In this document: positions 7,934 through 16,871 of the stretch, in pieces
How the letters are laid out: every line of letters begins with the position of its first letter
Position numbering within the stretch: the first letter of the stretch is position 1
Source of the DNA: an uncultured Prolixibacteraceae bacterium
Lineage (GTDB): Bacteria; Bacteroidota; Bacteroidia; Bacteroidales; Prolixibacteraceae
Reading direction: 5' to 3'
DNA length: 64,000 bases
Assembly (NCBI GenBank): GCA_913063265.1
Contig: CAJXZG010000017.1
Span: 1-64,000, forward strand
Translations under genes and position numbers: made by a program
Notes under the pieces: model-generated
Told to the model about the DNA's origin: nothing
Seen by the model: the letters and a program-made list of their open reading frames with translations, nothing else
Database searches by the model: none

Positions 7934-9130
7934 TCACTCACCCTCGTTAAAATAAAAATATCTTATCATACATCTATACCCTGTACTTTCCGGATTTTTT
8001 TTATCGCTGATTCTGATTTGCAAGGTATGTTTTCGATTTTTCAAACCAGATTCCAGAGTGTAATACCAGGGCAAATAAAGTGTTTTACTCCAGGGTGTAA
8101 ACAAATCGACTTTTTTCCAATCACTTTCATCAACACTGTATTCAATAATTCCGGCATCTGGTCCGGCTGCAACCGCAATGCCTACAGCGTTACCTTTAAA
8201 AGGAAATCTTAAAACTTTTGCAGGATATTTACCAATCAGCATGGGTACGTCAACATAATTCTGCCTTGTTTTTATTTCATTATAGGGATTCCAGTTTTTT
8301 TCGTATTTCCATCCTTTGATGGGTTTGGGTGGATTTACTTCTTTCAGAACCCCTTTTGAATATGGGTATTCATCGAGTGGTTCGGGCATTTTAAATACCT
8401 TATATTCTTCACTTTTGTTATGGTCTTTTTGTTCAAACTTCAGAAATTGTTTTATCGATTGATAATAAATATTTTGCCCAAATGGAGAAGGGTGTAAATC
8501 TTTAAAATCATTTTCCCACGTAAATTCACCTGCACCAATTCTTTCAGTAACTTCTTTTGCAAGATTAATTGTTGAAACAGAATAGTATTTGGCAATATTT
8601 TCATGCAACTCAATTACCGGAGGAATCTCTCCTTTTCTGTAAGCTTTTATTTTTTGGGGATCAGCAAAGTGCATCATCACAATATCGCAATCTTTATTTT
8701 CCCTTTTTGCATGCCTGATAATTCCTTCCATTGCACGGACGATTTCAGTTTCAGATCTGTTATTTGTTTCATCATTAACCGCTGCTTCAACAAATACTAA
8801 ATCCACATCACCATTTTTTAAAACATCTCTTTCAAACCGAAACGCTCCTGGTGTTGAGCCCATTGAAGGAATACCGGCATTTATAAAATCAAACTTTGTT
8901 TCGGGAAATTGCGTTTGCAAATAATTACAGACCGAATCGCACCACCCCGGATTAAAAGTAATTGATCCTCCGAGAAAAGCAACTCTGCCTGTTTTCAGAT
9001 TTTCGAATTTTGAAAATGATGATTTTAAATCATTGCGGTGATCATGAAATTTTTCAGAATTCAGTTTTTGTGCAAACAATCCTGAGTTGACAAAAATTAA
9101 AATAAAAAGAATTATAATCGATTTCTTCAT
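7934..9130 (-). CDS. Secreted SGNH/GDSL hydrolase
   Basis: A 398-residue protein with a signal peptide (KKSIIILFILIFVNSGLFAQ). The SGNH blocks are visible: FLGGSIT (Ser nucleophile, about residue 55), FINAGIPSMGST, FVEAAVNDE (Asn block) and DLHPSPFGQNIYY (Asp-His pair). Residues from about 260 form an extra beta-rich domain that may bind carbohydrate. Such enzymes commonly deacetylate polysaccharides or act as lipases; the substrate is not evident. It converges closely with the NlpE-META gene. Confidence 0.83.
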   Translation of the reverse strand: MKKSIIILFILIFVNSGLFAQKLNSEKFHDHRNDLKSSFSKFENLKTGRVAFLGGSITFNPGWCDSVCNYLQTQFPETKFDFINAGIPSMGSTPGAFRFERDVLKNGDVDLVFVEAAVNDETNNRSETEIVRAMEGIIRHAKRENKDCDIVMMHFADPQKIKAYRKGEIPPVIELHENIAKYYSVSTINLAKEVTERIGAGEFTWENDFKDLHPSPFGQNIYYQSIKQFLKFEQKDHNKSEEYKVFKMPEPLDEYPYSKGVLKEVNPPKPIKGWKYEKNWNPYNEIKTRQNYVDVPMLIGKYPAKVLRFPFKGNAVGIAVAAGPDAGIIEYSVDESDWKKVDLFTPWSKTLYLPWYYTLESGLKNRKHTLQIRISDKKNPESTGYRCMIRYFYFNEGE

Positions 9131-9145
9131 TTCAGTCTATTTAGA

Positions 9146-9718
9146 TTATTGATACCACTCCGTTTTAGTTTCCACTTCACCCCTGCCGGTTGATGGATAG
9201 TCAAGAGCAATTTCGCCAACATAAAAGAATCCTAACAATTTCTGAGTTGGCCCAATTTCAAAAATTTCGTTTAGCAGGGGGAAAAAATGCGGTGTTGCCC
9301 AAAACGCTCCCAGTCCCAGGGTTGTTGCTGTTAACCACATATTTTGAACTGCCATTGATACGGCAGCAATTTCTTCCCATTCCGGAATTCGCTGAGCAAT
9401 ATCGCGTTGAAAGACAATAACTATCAAAACCGGAACATTTTCTAATGCTGTTTTTAGTTTTTCAGCTTTTTGTGGATTTATAGCTTTGCCTTCAGCAATT
9501 TTCTTTTGGAGCAAATTAAAAACCTCGCTTGCCAGCTTATTTTTCGATTTACCCCGGTAAACTTTAAACCTCCAGGGTTCTGTGTTTTTATGAGTGGGCG
9601 CCCAGTTGGCATTTTCCAGAAGCTGATGAATTACTTCCTCCGGTAATTCTTTTTTTGAAAGAAATTTTGGTGGAGTTGCCCTGCGTTTTTTTATAATTTC
9701 ATTGATATTTAAATCCAT
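9146..9718 (-). CDS. Nitroreductase family protein
   Basis: A 190-residue FMN-dependent nitroreductase-like protein. Visible family features are KKRRATPPKF, LLENANWAPTHKNTEPWRF (FMN and dimer site), AAVSMAVQNMWLTATTLGLGAFW, and the end LLGFFYVGEIA. It likely reduces nitro or quinone compounds with NAD(P)H in the cytoplasm. The frame also has a GTG at 9730, but the ATG at 9718 (MDLNINEIIKKRR) fits the family start. It lies 15 bases upstream of the SGNH gene on the same strand, so the two may be cotranscribed. Confidence 0.85.
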   Translation of the reverse strand: MDLNINEIIKKRRATPPKFLSKKELPEEVIHQLLENANWAPTHKNTEPWRFKVYRGKSKNKLASEVFNLLQKKIAEGKAINPQKAEKLKTALENVPVLIVIVFQRDIAQRIPEWEEIAAVSMAVQNMWLTATTLGLGAFWATPHFFPLLNEIFEIGPTQKLLGFFYVGEIALDYPSTGRGEVETKTEWYQ

Positions 9719-9824
9719 TTTCTTATACACTTATTTGGTAAAAGTATTTGTTGATTTTTGTATTGATTTTACAAAAGATAAATATACAAAACTTTAAAAT
9801 CTTTAGATTCTGCATAAAAGACAC

Positions 9825-9852
9825 AAAAAACGGCAACTTAAAAAATTGCCGT
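9825..9852 (-). terminator. Terminator of the arginine decarboxylase gene
   Basis: Read on the minus strand, ACGGCAA and TTGCCGT form a stem followed by a T-run, 24 bases after the decarboxylase stop codon. Confidence 0.8.
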
Positions 9853-9875
9853 CTTTAATCGTGTATTTTGAAACG

Positions 9876-11282
9876 CTACTTCTCGTAGCCCAGAATTTTA
9901 AACATATCTGCTGCCGATTGTTCATTTCGGTATACATAATCGACAATGTTGCCTTTATCGTCGCGATCGATGATAACATGTTTTGGAGAAGGAATTAAGC
10001 AGTGTTTAATTCCACCATATCCACTAATTGAATCCTGGTAAGCTCCTGTATGAAAAAATCCCAGATACAAGGGTTCTTTATCATCTTCTTCATAAGCAGG
10101 CATTAAAACCTCCTGATTAAAATCTTCAGAGTTATAATAGTCGGAATGATCGCAGCTGATTCCACCAATATTCACTCTTTTATATTCATTGTTCCATTTA
10201 TTGATTGGTAACAAAATAAACTTTTCAAATATCGACCAGGCATCCGGGATGGTATTCATTAAACTGTTGTTAATGATATACCAGCTTTCTGTATCGTTTT
10301 GTTGTTTTTGCTCCAGTACCTCAAAAATAATAGCACCACTTTCACCCACTGTATATTTACCAAACTCAGTATAAATATTTGGTTCCGGAAGTTTTTCATT
10401 GGTGCATGTTTCCTTGATATTCGATATGATCTCATTGATCATGTACTCGTAATTATATTCAAATCCCAGGTGATTTCTAATGGGAAATCCACCCCCCAGA
10501 TTAAAAGAATCGAGTGATTCACATTGTTTTTTTAAATCGACATAAAGTTTTAATGCTCTTTGAAATTCGCCCCAATAATATAAACTGTCTTTTATTCCTG
10601 AGTCAACAAAAAAATGGAGCATTTTTAACTCAATATTCTCTTTGCCTTCAATACTGTCTTTGTAAAAATCAAGTATTTTTGTGTTTCTAATTCCTAAACG
10701 TGAAGTATAATAAGCCGATTGTGATTCCTCATTAATCGCCATTCTTATACCTATTTTTATTTTCATATCTCCCGACAGCTTTTCAATACGTTTTAATTCA
10801 TTAATACTATCAAGAACAATGATATTGTTTTTAAATCCTATTTGCTGAAGATTCAGGATTTTTTCGAGGTATTCATCAGTTTTGTAACCGTTATGTACGA
10901 TTACACGGTTTTTATCAATCTTTTTATCATGAAATAAATTCAGAATTAAATCGATATCATACGCAGAGGATGTTTCAAGGTTTACATTGTGTTTTAAGGC
11001 CTCGGTAATTACATGAGAAAAGTGGTTACATTTGGTACAATAACAATAAAAATACTTGCCTTTATAGTTATTCTTTTTTATGGCTTTGTTAAACAAGTTG
11101 CGTGCCTTTTTTATTTGATCCCCGATCTTTGGAAGATAAATAAAACGGAATGGTGTGCCGTACTTTTTAATCAGATGTTTTAAAGAGATGCCATGAAAAG
11201 TCAGAGAATCACCTCTTAAATCCAAACCTTCCTGCGGGAAATAATAGGTTTGTTCGATCAAATCAAAATAGGTGTTTTTCAT
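9876..11282 (-). CDS. speA: Arginine decarboxylase, short Bacteroidota form
   Basis: A 468-residue fold-type III PLP decarboxylase. It resembles the short (about 465-residue) arginine decarboxylases of Bacteroidota rather than the roughly 630-residue SpeA. YCYCTKCNHF carries the PLP lysine, NLETSSAYD and MLHFFVDSGI follow, SFNLGGGFP is the phosphate-binding glycine loop, and GGISCDHSDYY and LGFFHTGAYQ supply the C-terminal catalytic region. It would make agmatine from arginine, feeding putrescine and then the divergent carboxyspermidine genes 306 bases away. The gene symbol is by function; substrate choice is inferred from family and neighbours. Confidence 0.78.
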   Translation of the reverse strand: MKNTYFDLIEQTYYFPQEGLDLRGDSLTFHGISLKHLIKKYGTPFRFIYLPKIGDQIKKARNLFNKAIKKNNYKGKYFYCYCTKCNHFSHVITEALKHNVNLETSSAYDIDLILNLFHDKKIDKNRVIVHNGYKTDEYLEKILNLQQIGFKNNIIVLDSINELKRIEKLSGDMKIKIGIRMAINEESQSAYYTSRLGIRNTKILDFYKDSIEGKENIELKMLHFFVDSGIKDSLYYWGEFQRALKLYVDLKKQCESLDSFNLGGGFPIRNHLGFEYNYEYMINEIISNIKETCTNEKLPEPNIYTEFGKYTVGESGAIIFEVLEQKQQNDTESWYIINNSLMNTIPDAWSIFEKFILLPINKWNNEYKRVNIGGISCDHSDYYNSEDFNQEVLMPAYEEDDKEPLYLGFFHTGAYQDSISGYGGIKHCLIPSPKHVIIDRDDKGNIVDYVYRNEQSAADMFKILGYEK

Positions 11283-11588
11283 TTACGTATGCATAAAAAA
11301 TTGACAGTATTTTATTTTTGACAAATTAAACCATTTTTCTCAAATAATTACACATCAAATAATACAGAGCAAGAAAGCGATAGATAAATTTCCTGTTAGC
11401 CGGATTACAAGGTAGTATTTTTTCAAATTTTTAATAAAATTAAGTGGATGTCAAGTAAAAGGATTTTTTTGCCGAATTAATTCTGTCAAGATTTTTCAAC
11501 AAAAAATGTTTAATTTGCTTATTAAATTCAGTTTGCAGAAAATGTATTAATTTGAATTATCCAAATGTTATTTTAAAGCAAAAGTAAA
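11283..11588. other. Divergent intergenic region of the polyamine genes
   Basis: This 306-base AT-rich gap separates the divergently transcribed arginine decarboxylase and carboxynorspermidine dehydrogenase genes and must hold both promoters. TTTG-containing and TTAATTTG-like sequences are present near 11530-11555, but I see no clear pair with correct spacing, no riboswitch and no small gene. Confidence 0.5.
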
Positions 11589-12782
11589 ATGAGTAAAGTT
11601 CTTATTATTGGAGCCGGTGGAGTTGGTCGCGTGGTTGCCAGCAAATGTGCTGATAATCCTGAAGTTTTTTCAGAAATATTACTGGCCAGTCGAACAGTTT
11701 CGAAATGTGAGGTAATTGCACGTGAAGTTGGAAAAGGAAGAATCCAAACGGCCCATGTAAATGCCGATAATGTCCCTGAGGTTGTTGAATTGATTAACAA
11801 ATTTAAGCCTGAACTGGTAATCAATGTAGCTTTACCATACCAGGATTTGCCCATAATGGATGCCTGCCTTGAAACCGGAGTACATTATTTGGATACAGCT
11901 AATTACGAACCCAAAGATGAAGCTAAATTTGAATACAGCTGGCAATGGGCTTATCACGACAAGTTTAAAGAAAAAGGAATTATGGCCGTTTTAGGTTGTG
12001 GTTTTGATCCGGGAGTAACAAGCATTTATACAGCACATGCAGCAAAACACCATTTCGATGAAGTTCAATACCTCGATATTGTCGATTGTAATGGCGGAGA
12101 CCATGGAAAAGCGTTTGCTACCAATTTTAATCCCGAAATAAATATTCGTGAGATCACTCAAAATGGACGCTACTGGGAAAATGGAGAATGGGTTGAAACC
12201 AAACCTTTTGAAATAAAAAAATCACTTACATATCCGGGAATCGGACCACGCAACTCTTATGTTTTGTACCATGAAGAACTGGAATCCCTGGTAAAAAACT
12301 TCCCAACAATAAAACGTGCACGTTTTTGGATGACTTTTGGCGACGAATACCTAACCCATCTGAGGGTGATACAGAATATTGGCATGTCGAGAATCGACCC
12401 CGTAAAATATAAAGGAGTTGATGTTATTCCACTGGAATTTCTCAAGGCAGTTTTACCAAATCCCGGAGATTTGGGTGAGAATTATACAGGAGAAACCTCA
12501 ATTGGCTGCCGGATAAAAGGAATTAAAGATGGTAAGGAAAAAACATATTACGTCTGGAATAATTGTAGTCACCAGGTTGCATTTGATGAAACCGGAACAC
12601 AGGGAGTTTCATATACAACGGGAGTACCGGCAATGTTAGGTGCGATGATGGTACTAACAGGTAAATGGCAGGGCAAAGGAGTATTTAATGTTGAAGAATT
12701 TGACCCGGATCCGTTCATGGAACAAATTGGCAAACATGGCCTGCCCTGGAATGAAAAAATAAATATTGATTTAGAAGTTTAA
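11589..12782 (+). CDS. Carboxynorspermidine / carboxyspermidine dehydrogenase
   Basis: A 397-residue saccharopine-dehydrogenase-fold protein. The start KVLIIGAGGVGRVVASKCA is the NADPH Rossmann loop, ALPYQDLPIMDACLETGVHYLDTANYE is characteristic, and GCGFDPGVTSIYTAHAAKH matches the carboxynorspermidine synthase group. It condenses aspartate semialdehyde with putrescine (or diaminopropane) and reduces the imine to carboxyspermidine (or carboxynorspermidine). The decarboxylase that finishes the pathway follows 60 bases later, and arginine decarboxylase is divergent on the other side. Start ATG at 11589 is unambiguous. Confidence 0.88.
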   Translation: MSKVLIIGAGGVGRVVASKCADNPEVFSEILLASRTVSKCEVIAREVGKGRIQTAHVNADNVPEVVELINKFKPELVINVALPYQDLPIMDACLETGVHYLDTANYEPKDEAKFEYSWQWAYHDKFKEKGIMAVLGCGFDPGVTSIYTAHAAKHHFDEVQYLDIVDCNGGDHGKAFATNFNPEINIREITQNGRYWENGEWVETKPFEIKKSLTYPGIGPRNSYVLYHEELESLVKNFPTIKRARFWMTFGDEYLTHLRVIQNIGMSRIDPVKYKGVDVIPLEFLKAVLPNPGDLGENYTGETSIGCRIKGIKDGKEKTYYVWNNCSHQVAFDETGTQGVSYTTGVPAMLGAMMVLTGKWQGKGVFNVEEFDPDPFMEQIGKHGLPWNEKINIDLEV

Positions 12783-12790
12783 TATTTTTG

Positions 12791-12824
12791 AAAGCTTTGT
12801 AAAAGATAATTACAAAGCTTTTTA
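12791..12824 (+). terminator. Intercistronic hairpin (attenuator candidate)
   Basis: AAAGCTTTGTA and its perfect complement form an 11-bp stem with a 9-base loop and a short T-run, inside the 60-base gap between the polyamine dehydrogenase and decarboxylase genes. It may partly terminate transcription between the two cistrons. Confidence 0.65.
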
Positions 12825-12841
12825 GTTTAAAATTACATCCA

Positions 12842-13978
12842 TTGGACTATTTAAAAATTCCGTCACCTGCTTTTGTATTGGAAGAAAAACTGTTACGAAA
12901 AAACCTTGAGTTAATCCACAAAGTTCAAAAAGATGCAGGTATAGAAATAATTCTAGCTTTTAAAGGTTTTGCCATGTGGAGTGCCTTCCCCCTGGTTCGA
13001 AAATATTTAAGCGGAGCCACAGCAAGTTCGCTTTTTGAAGCCCGGCTTTGTTTCGAAGAAATGAAAACGCTTGCACATACTTATTCCCCGGTTTATTTTG
13101 AAAACGAATTTGAAGAGTTAATGAAATATAGTAGTCATATTGTGTTTAATTCTTTAAATCAGTTTGAGAAATTTTATAACAAAACGAAGAAAGCAAATCA
13201 TCGGATATCGTGCGGATTACGAGTAAATCCTGAATACTCTGATGTTGGGACAGATTTGTATAATCCAAGTTCTCCGGGCTCAAGGCTTGGTGTTGGGAGT
13301 GAAGAAATCCCAAAAAAATTGCCCGAAGGAATTGAAGGTATTCATTTTCATGTATTATGCGAATCAGATTCTTATAGCCTTGAAAAAGTGCTTCAAAACC
13401 TCGAAGCTAAATATGAAAAATATCTTCATCAGGTTAAATGGGTAAATATGGGAGGTGGCCATTTAATGACAAGAAAAGGTTACAATCACCAGCACTTAAT
13501 AAAGCTCTTAAAAGATTTTAAAAAGAAATATAATGTAAAAGTGATTCTGGAACCGGGAAGTGCCGTTGCCTGGGAAACCGGAGTTCTCGTTTCAACCGTT
13601 AAGGATATTGTGAATCACAATGGAGTTAAAACTGCAATACTGGATGTTTCATTTACTGCACACATGCCCGACACGCTAGAAATGCCTTATCGTCCAAAAA
13701 TTATCGGAGCAAATAATCCTAATGAAAAAAGTAAACATCTGTACCGACTCGGTGGAGTAAGTTGCCTTGCCGGGGATTTTATGGAAGCCTATGATTTTGG
13801 CAAAGAACTGAAGGTAGGTGAAAAGGTAATTTTTCTAGACATGATACATTACACTATGGTTAAAACCACTATGTTTAACGGTGTAAATCATCCGTATATC
13901 GCCATTTGGAAAGAAAACAATCACTTGCAGATTATTCGAAAGTTTAATTACGAAGATTTTAAAGGAAGACTTTCTTAA
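12842..13978 (+). CDS. nspC: Carboxynorspermidine decarboxylase
   Basis: A 378-residue fold-type III PLP decarboxylase. IPSPAFVLEEKLLRKNL is the usual opening, ILAFKGFA carries the PLP lysine, CGLRVNPEYSDVGTDLYNP and SPGSRLGV are typical of NspC, WVNMGGGHL is the glycine loop and LEPGSAVAWETG follows. The final catalytic Cys lies in GGVSCLAGD. It decarboxylates carboxyspermidine or carboxynorspermidine to the free polyamine. The start is a TTG at 12842, chosen because no ATG is available and the protein must begin before IPSP. It is probably cotranscribed with the dehydrogenase through the hairpin. Confidence 0.88.
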   Translation: MDYLKIPSPAFVLEEKLLRKNLELIHKVQKDAGIEIILAFKGFAMWSAFPLVRKYLSGATASSLFEARLCFEEMKTLAHTYSPVYFENEFEELMKYSSHIVFNSLNQFEKFYNKTKKANHRISCGLRVNPEYSDVGTDLYNPSSPGSRLGVGSEEIPKKLPEGIEGIHFHVLCESDSYSLEKVLQNLEAKYEKYLHQVKWVNMGGGHLMTRKGYNHQHLIKLLKDFKKKYNVKVILEPGSAVAWETGVLVSTVKDIVNHNGVKTAILDVSFTAHMPDTLEMPYRPKIIGANNPNEKSKHLYRLGGVSCLAGDFMEAYDFGKELKVGEKVIFLDMIHYTMVKTTMFNGVNHPYIAIWKENNHLQIIRKFNYEDFKGRLS

Positions 13979-14034
13979 CCAGTTGAATTATTTCTACCGG
14001 ATTTAATAAATCAAAACCTAATATGAATTAAACC

Positions 14035-15828
14035 ATGAAAAAACTATTTCTACTATTTCTGATTACCATAAGTTCAACCTCCATTTTCTCGCAATCGCAA
14101 ACTAACGAACGAGCCAGGTGGTTTACGGATTCCCGTTTTGGAATGTTTATTCACTGGGGCGTTTACAGCGGTGCTGAAGGGTATTGGAAAGGAGAAAAGT
14201 TAAGAAATGACAACGATTATGCTGAATGGATTTATTACCGAAATCGGATCGGTAAAGAAGAATACCTGGAATTGCTTGAACGTTTTAACTGGGATGACAT
14301 CAATCCGGAAGATTGGGTGCTTTTAGCCAAGAAATCGGGAATGAAATATGTTACTTTGACCGCAAAACATCATGACGGTTTTGGACTCTGGGACAGTAAC
14401 ATTGGAAATTATGATTTGGGTAATTACACCCAACCTAAAAGAGACATTGTTAAGGAACTGGCTGATGCCTGTAAAAAACACGGATTAAAACTGGGCCTGT
14501 ATTATTCACACTGGGTAGATTGGGAACATGAGTTCGGCTGGGATCATACCCGTGAGATTTACAAGATTACACCCGAACAATACGACCAATACTGGCAGGA
14601 AAAAGTAATTCCTCAGATGCGGGAACTTTTAACCAATTACGGCGAAATCGGAATGATTTGGTTCGATATGTGGATTCATCATTCAAAAACCATAGTTACC
14701 AAAAAACAACTGTTGCAATTAAAAAGTCTAATCCGGGAACTACAACCTAATTGTCTTGTAAATTCACGTCTTGGACTTTCAATTGAAGAAGATCCGGATA
14801 TTGATTTTAAAACGCTTGGCGATAACCAGTTGGGAAGTAAAAAAGAAGATTTTCCATGGCAATCTCCTGCAACTGTGGCTCACTCCTGGGGATTTCATTC
14901 AACAGATTCTGAATGGAAATCGACAACTACCCTACTAAAATCTTTAATTAACAATGTTAGCTTAAACGGGAATTTTATGTTGAACATTGGACCACGCGCT
15001 GATGGAACCGTTCCATATGAGATATCTGAAAGAATGATAGAAATGGGTAAATGGCTGCAAGTAAACGGAGAATCGATTTATGGTGCGGAAGCTTTTGATT
15101 TGGATAAAAACCAACACGACTGGGGCAGAATTACTTCAAAAAATGAAGATGGTGCATTCAAAGTTTTCCTTCATGTGTACAACTGGCCATTGAATAAAAA
15201 GTTGAATCTAACAGGAATCTCAGAGAAACCCCAAAAAGTTTATATTATATCTGACAAACAAAAAACAACATTAACTTTTAATCATTCCGGACCATTTACA
15301 GAAATTCAACTTCCTGCACTACAACCCGATCCGTATATCCCGGTTGTGGTTGCTGAATACAGCAAGAAACCCCAAATCATTGAAAATTTAGTTGCAAAAA
15401 CAGTTGACAAAGGCTATTCTTTAACCCCAAAAAATCTCCTTGGAAATAATGACCAACTTGAGGTAAAAAGAAAAAGCTATAAAGGAACCACTCCTGAACA
15501 TATAACTGTAAATAAAACAACAAATCTTAAATGGAAAATTTATGTTGATACCCCGGGAGAGAAAAGTCTTGATATCTCATACAGTTGTCAAAATAAAGAA
15601 AGTTTAGTAAACCTTAGGATTAAAACGGCTAATTCAGAATTAACACACAGTACCAAACCTACGGGAAAAACAATTGGTGAACCAAATCAGGATTGGGTAA
15701 TAGATAATTTCAAATCTTTCAATTTGGGTAACATTGAATTCACCCAAACTGGTGTTTATGTAATAGATTTGAATATTGAGATAGTTGAATCAGGAGAGGT
15801 TAAATTTCAATGGATTTGGATTGAATGA
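14035..15828 (+). CDS. Secreted alpha-L-fucosidase, GH29
   Basis: A 597-residue protein with a signal peptide (KKLFLLFLITISSTSIFSQ). The GH29 catalytic barrel spans about residues 25-340: RWFTDSRFGMFIHWGVYSG, YVTLTAKHHDGFGLWDS, and GMIWFDMW with the likely Asp nucleophile (about residue 211). SLNGNFMLNIGPRADGTVP closes the domain. The remaining about 250 residues form beta-sandwich-like accessory parts. It would release fucose from algal or host glycans outside the cytoplasm. No SusC/D partner is adjacent. The terminal acid/base residue cannot be assigned by eye. Confidence 0.88.
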   Translation: MKKLFLLFLITISSTSIFSQSQTNERARWFTDSRFGMFIHWGVYSGAEGYWKGEKLRNDNDYAEWIYYRNRIGKEEYLELLERFNWDDINPEDWVLLAKKSGMKYVTLTAKHHDGFGLWDSNIGNYDLGNYTQPKRDIVKELADACKKHGLKLGLYYSHWVDWEHEFGWDHTREIYKITPEQYDQYWQEKVIPQMRELLTNYGEIGMIWFDMWIHHSKTIVTKKQLLQLKSLIRELQPNCLVNSRLGLSIEEDPDIDFKTLGDNQLGSKKEDFPWQSPATVAHSWGFHSTDSEWKSTTTLLKSLINNVSLNGNFMLNIGPRADGTVPYEISERMIEMGKWLQVNGESIYGAEAFDLDKNQHDWGRITSKNEDGAFKVFLHVYNWPLNKKLNLTGISEKPQKVYIISDKQKTTLTFNHSGPFTEIQLPALQPDPYIPVVVAEYSKKPQIIENLVAKTVDKGYSLTPKNLLGNNDQLEVKRKSYKGTTPEHITVNKTTNLKWKIYVDTPGEKSLDISYSCQNKESLVNLRIKTANSELTHSTKPTGKTIGEPNQDWVIDNFKSFNLGNIEFTQTGVYVIDLNIEIVESGEVKFQWIWIE

Positions 15829-16065
15829 GAGTTTTTATAACAAATGTTCTGGTACATTGAAGTTAAATCCCTTTAATTCAAATGAATAAATTAACTCTGG
15901 GGGATGATGAAAAAATTGTGAATTAAAATTGTATCTATATAAAGATGCACATTCTTTGAATTTTCCAGGCTAATTTTTAGACACTTACTTTTTAACAATT
16001 GTTGATAACTCCGGTTGAAATGTTGTGCATTTAAATGGTTTTAAAAATTTGACAATTGGCAGTTT

Positions 16066-16591
16066 GTGTGACTATATTTGTTTCATCAGGTGAGCCATAA
16101 AAGGCTGCTCGGAAAGTGTAAGAAAGCGAAAAGTTACTTAGTTGAAACCGGAAACTTTCTTTCCAACCTTCGGGATGGTACACAGAAAGAGCCGAAGTTT
16201 GAATCAGGCCTTCTGGAGGGTCAAAGTTCAGGCAATCATCTGAAAGAAAATCCAGAAGTTCTTTCAAGATTGGGTCTCAGGCAGGAAGCAAATGGCATTG
16301 CCAAGCTGCAAACTGCACGGAATTTAAGGGAAACCTCAAAATACCGATAGAAACACATATTCAGCAATGAATATGCAAAGTATACTGAAGACACTTCGTT
16401 CAGGAAGGTAAGCGCGAATACCGAAAGGACTACCGGAAAGTTTAAACCGTAGAAAGTTTAAACCGAAAGGTAATGGGCAGAAAAATCCGAAAGGACAAGT
16501 AAGCCGGTCGTAATAACCGTAGCCTGGCGCCCGGGGTAACCTCGGTTGCTTCGAGTGAATGGGAACTAATTGTTAAAGATTAGTTCCCATT
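16066..16591 (+). mobile_element. Candidate group II intron 5' fragment (structured RNA)
   Basis: A roughly 520-base, structure-rich stretch sits in the gap between fucosidase and argS. It begins GTGTGAC, a group II intron 5' end. The seven bases just before it (GCAGTTT, 16059-16065) are exactly complementary to AAACTGC at 16310-16316, about intron position 245, as expected for IBS1-EBS1. CAATT at 16054-16058 can pair with GATTG at 16268-16272, one pair being G-U, as IBS2-EBS2. Other stems include CTTCTGGA with TCCAGAAG (16210-16257 region), CATATTC with GAATATG (about 16355-16375), several GAAA-closed hairpins and a UUCG-closed one. I find no reverse transcriptase and no domain V, so it would be inactive. 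A novel non-coding RNA is the alternative. Confidence 0.55.
16558..16591 (+). terminator. 13-bp perfect stem-loop ending the structured region
   Basis: AATGGGAACTAAT pairs perfectly with ATTAGTTCCCATT around an 8-base loop. Only a weak T-tract follows, so it may end a transcript or mark the boundary of the element. Confidence 0.6.
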
Positions 16592-16871
16592 TGTGTATTA
16601 TAGAAGCACATAATCAATCCTAATTCCATTCAAATTCCAATTTTCTCAAAAAGGAGTCTAGATAAGCCTGCTTATTTAGTTTCATTTTAAATGAGTAGAA
16701 AAATTAGAATTTCTTAGAATTTTAGGGTTACTTTTTGATTTTTATAAGAATATATAGGAAAGGAAGGACGCTTTTCCCTAATTATTAAATCAATTATTAC
16801 TTAGAAAGAAATTAAGGAGACTTTAGGTCTCCTTTTTCATTTCATAACTTTTTAGCTATTCTTTATTCTTT
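16592..16871. other. Intergenic AT-rich region downstream of argS
   Basis: No gene is recognised in these 280 bases. The only clear structure is the stem-loop AGGAGAC (16815-16821) with GTCTCCT (16827-16833), followed by TTTT on the plus strand. It lies 38 bases past the argS stop codon and probably ends argS, or both strands. Confidence 0.5.
16815..16838. terminator. Stem-loop terminator near the argS end
   Basis: A 7-bp stem AGGAGAC/GTCTCCT is followed by a T-run on the plus strand and a weaker T-rich tract on the minus strand. Its nearest gene end is argS. Confidence 0.6.

Noticed and set aside
16031-16350. Two short open frames (90 residues plus, 78 minus) in the structured region
   Set aside because: They overlap each other and the stem-rich element, have no recognisable domain, and are better explained by an RNA structure.
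16066-16591. RNase P RNA or tmRNA
   Set aside because: The GAGGAAAGTCC / ACAGAA core of RNase P RNA and the ends of tmRNA are missing; the 5' GTGTGAC with the IBS1-EBS1 match fits an intron better.
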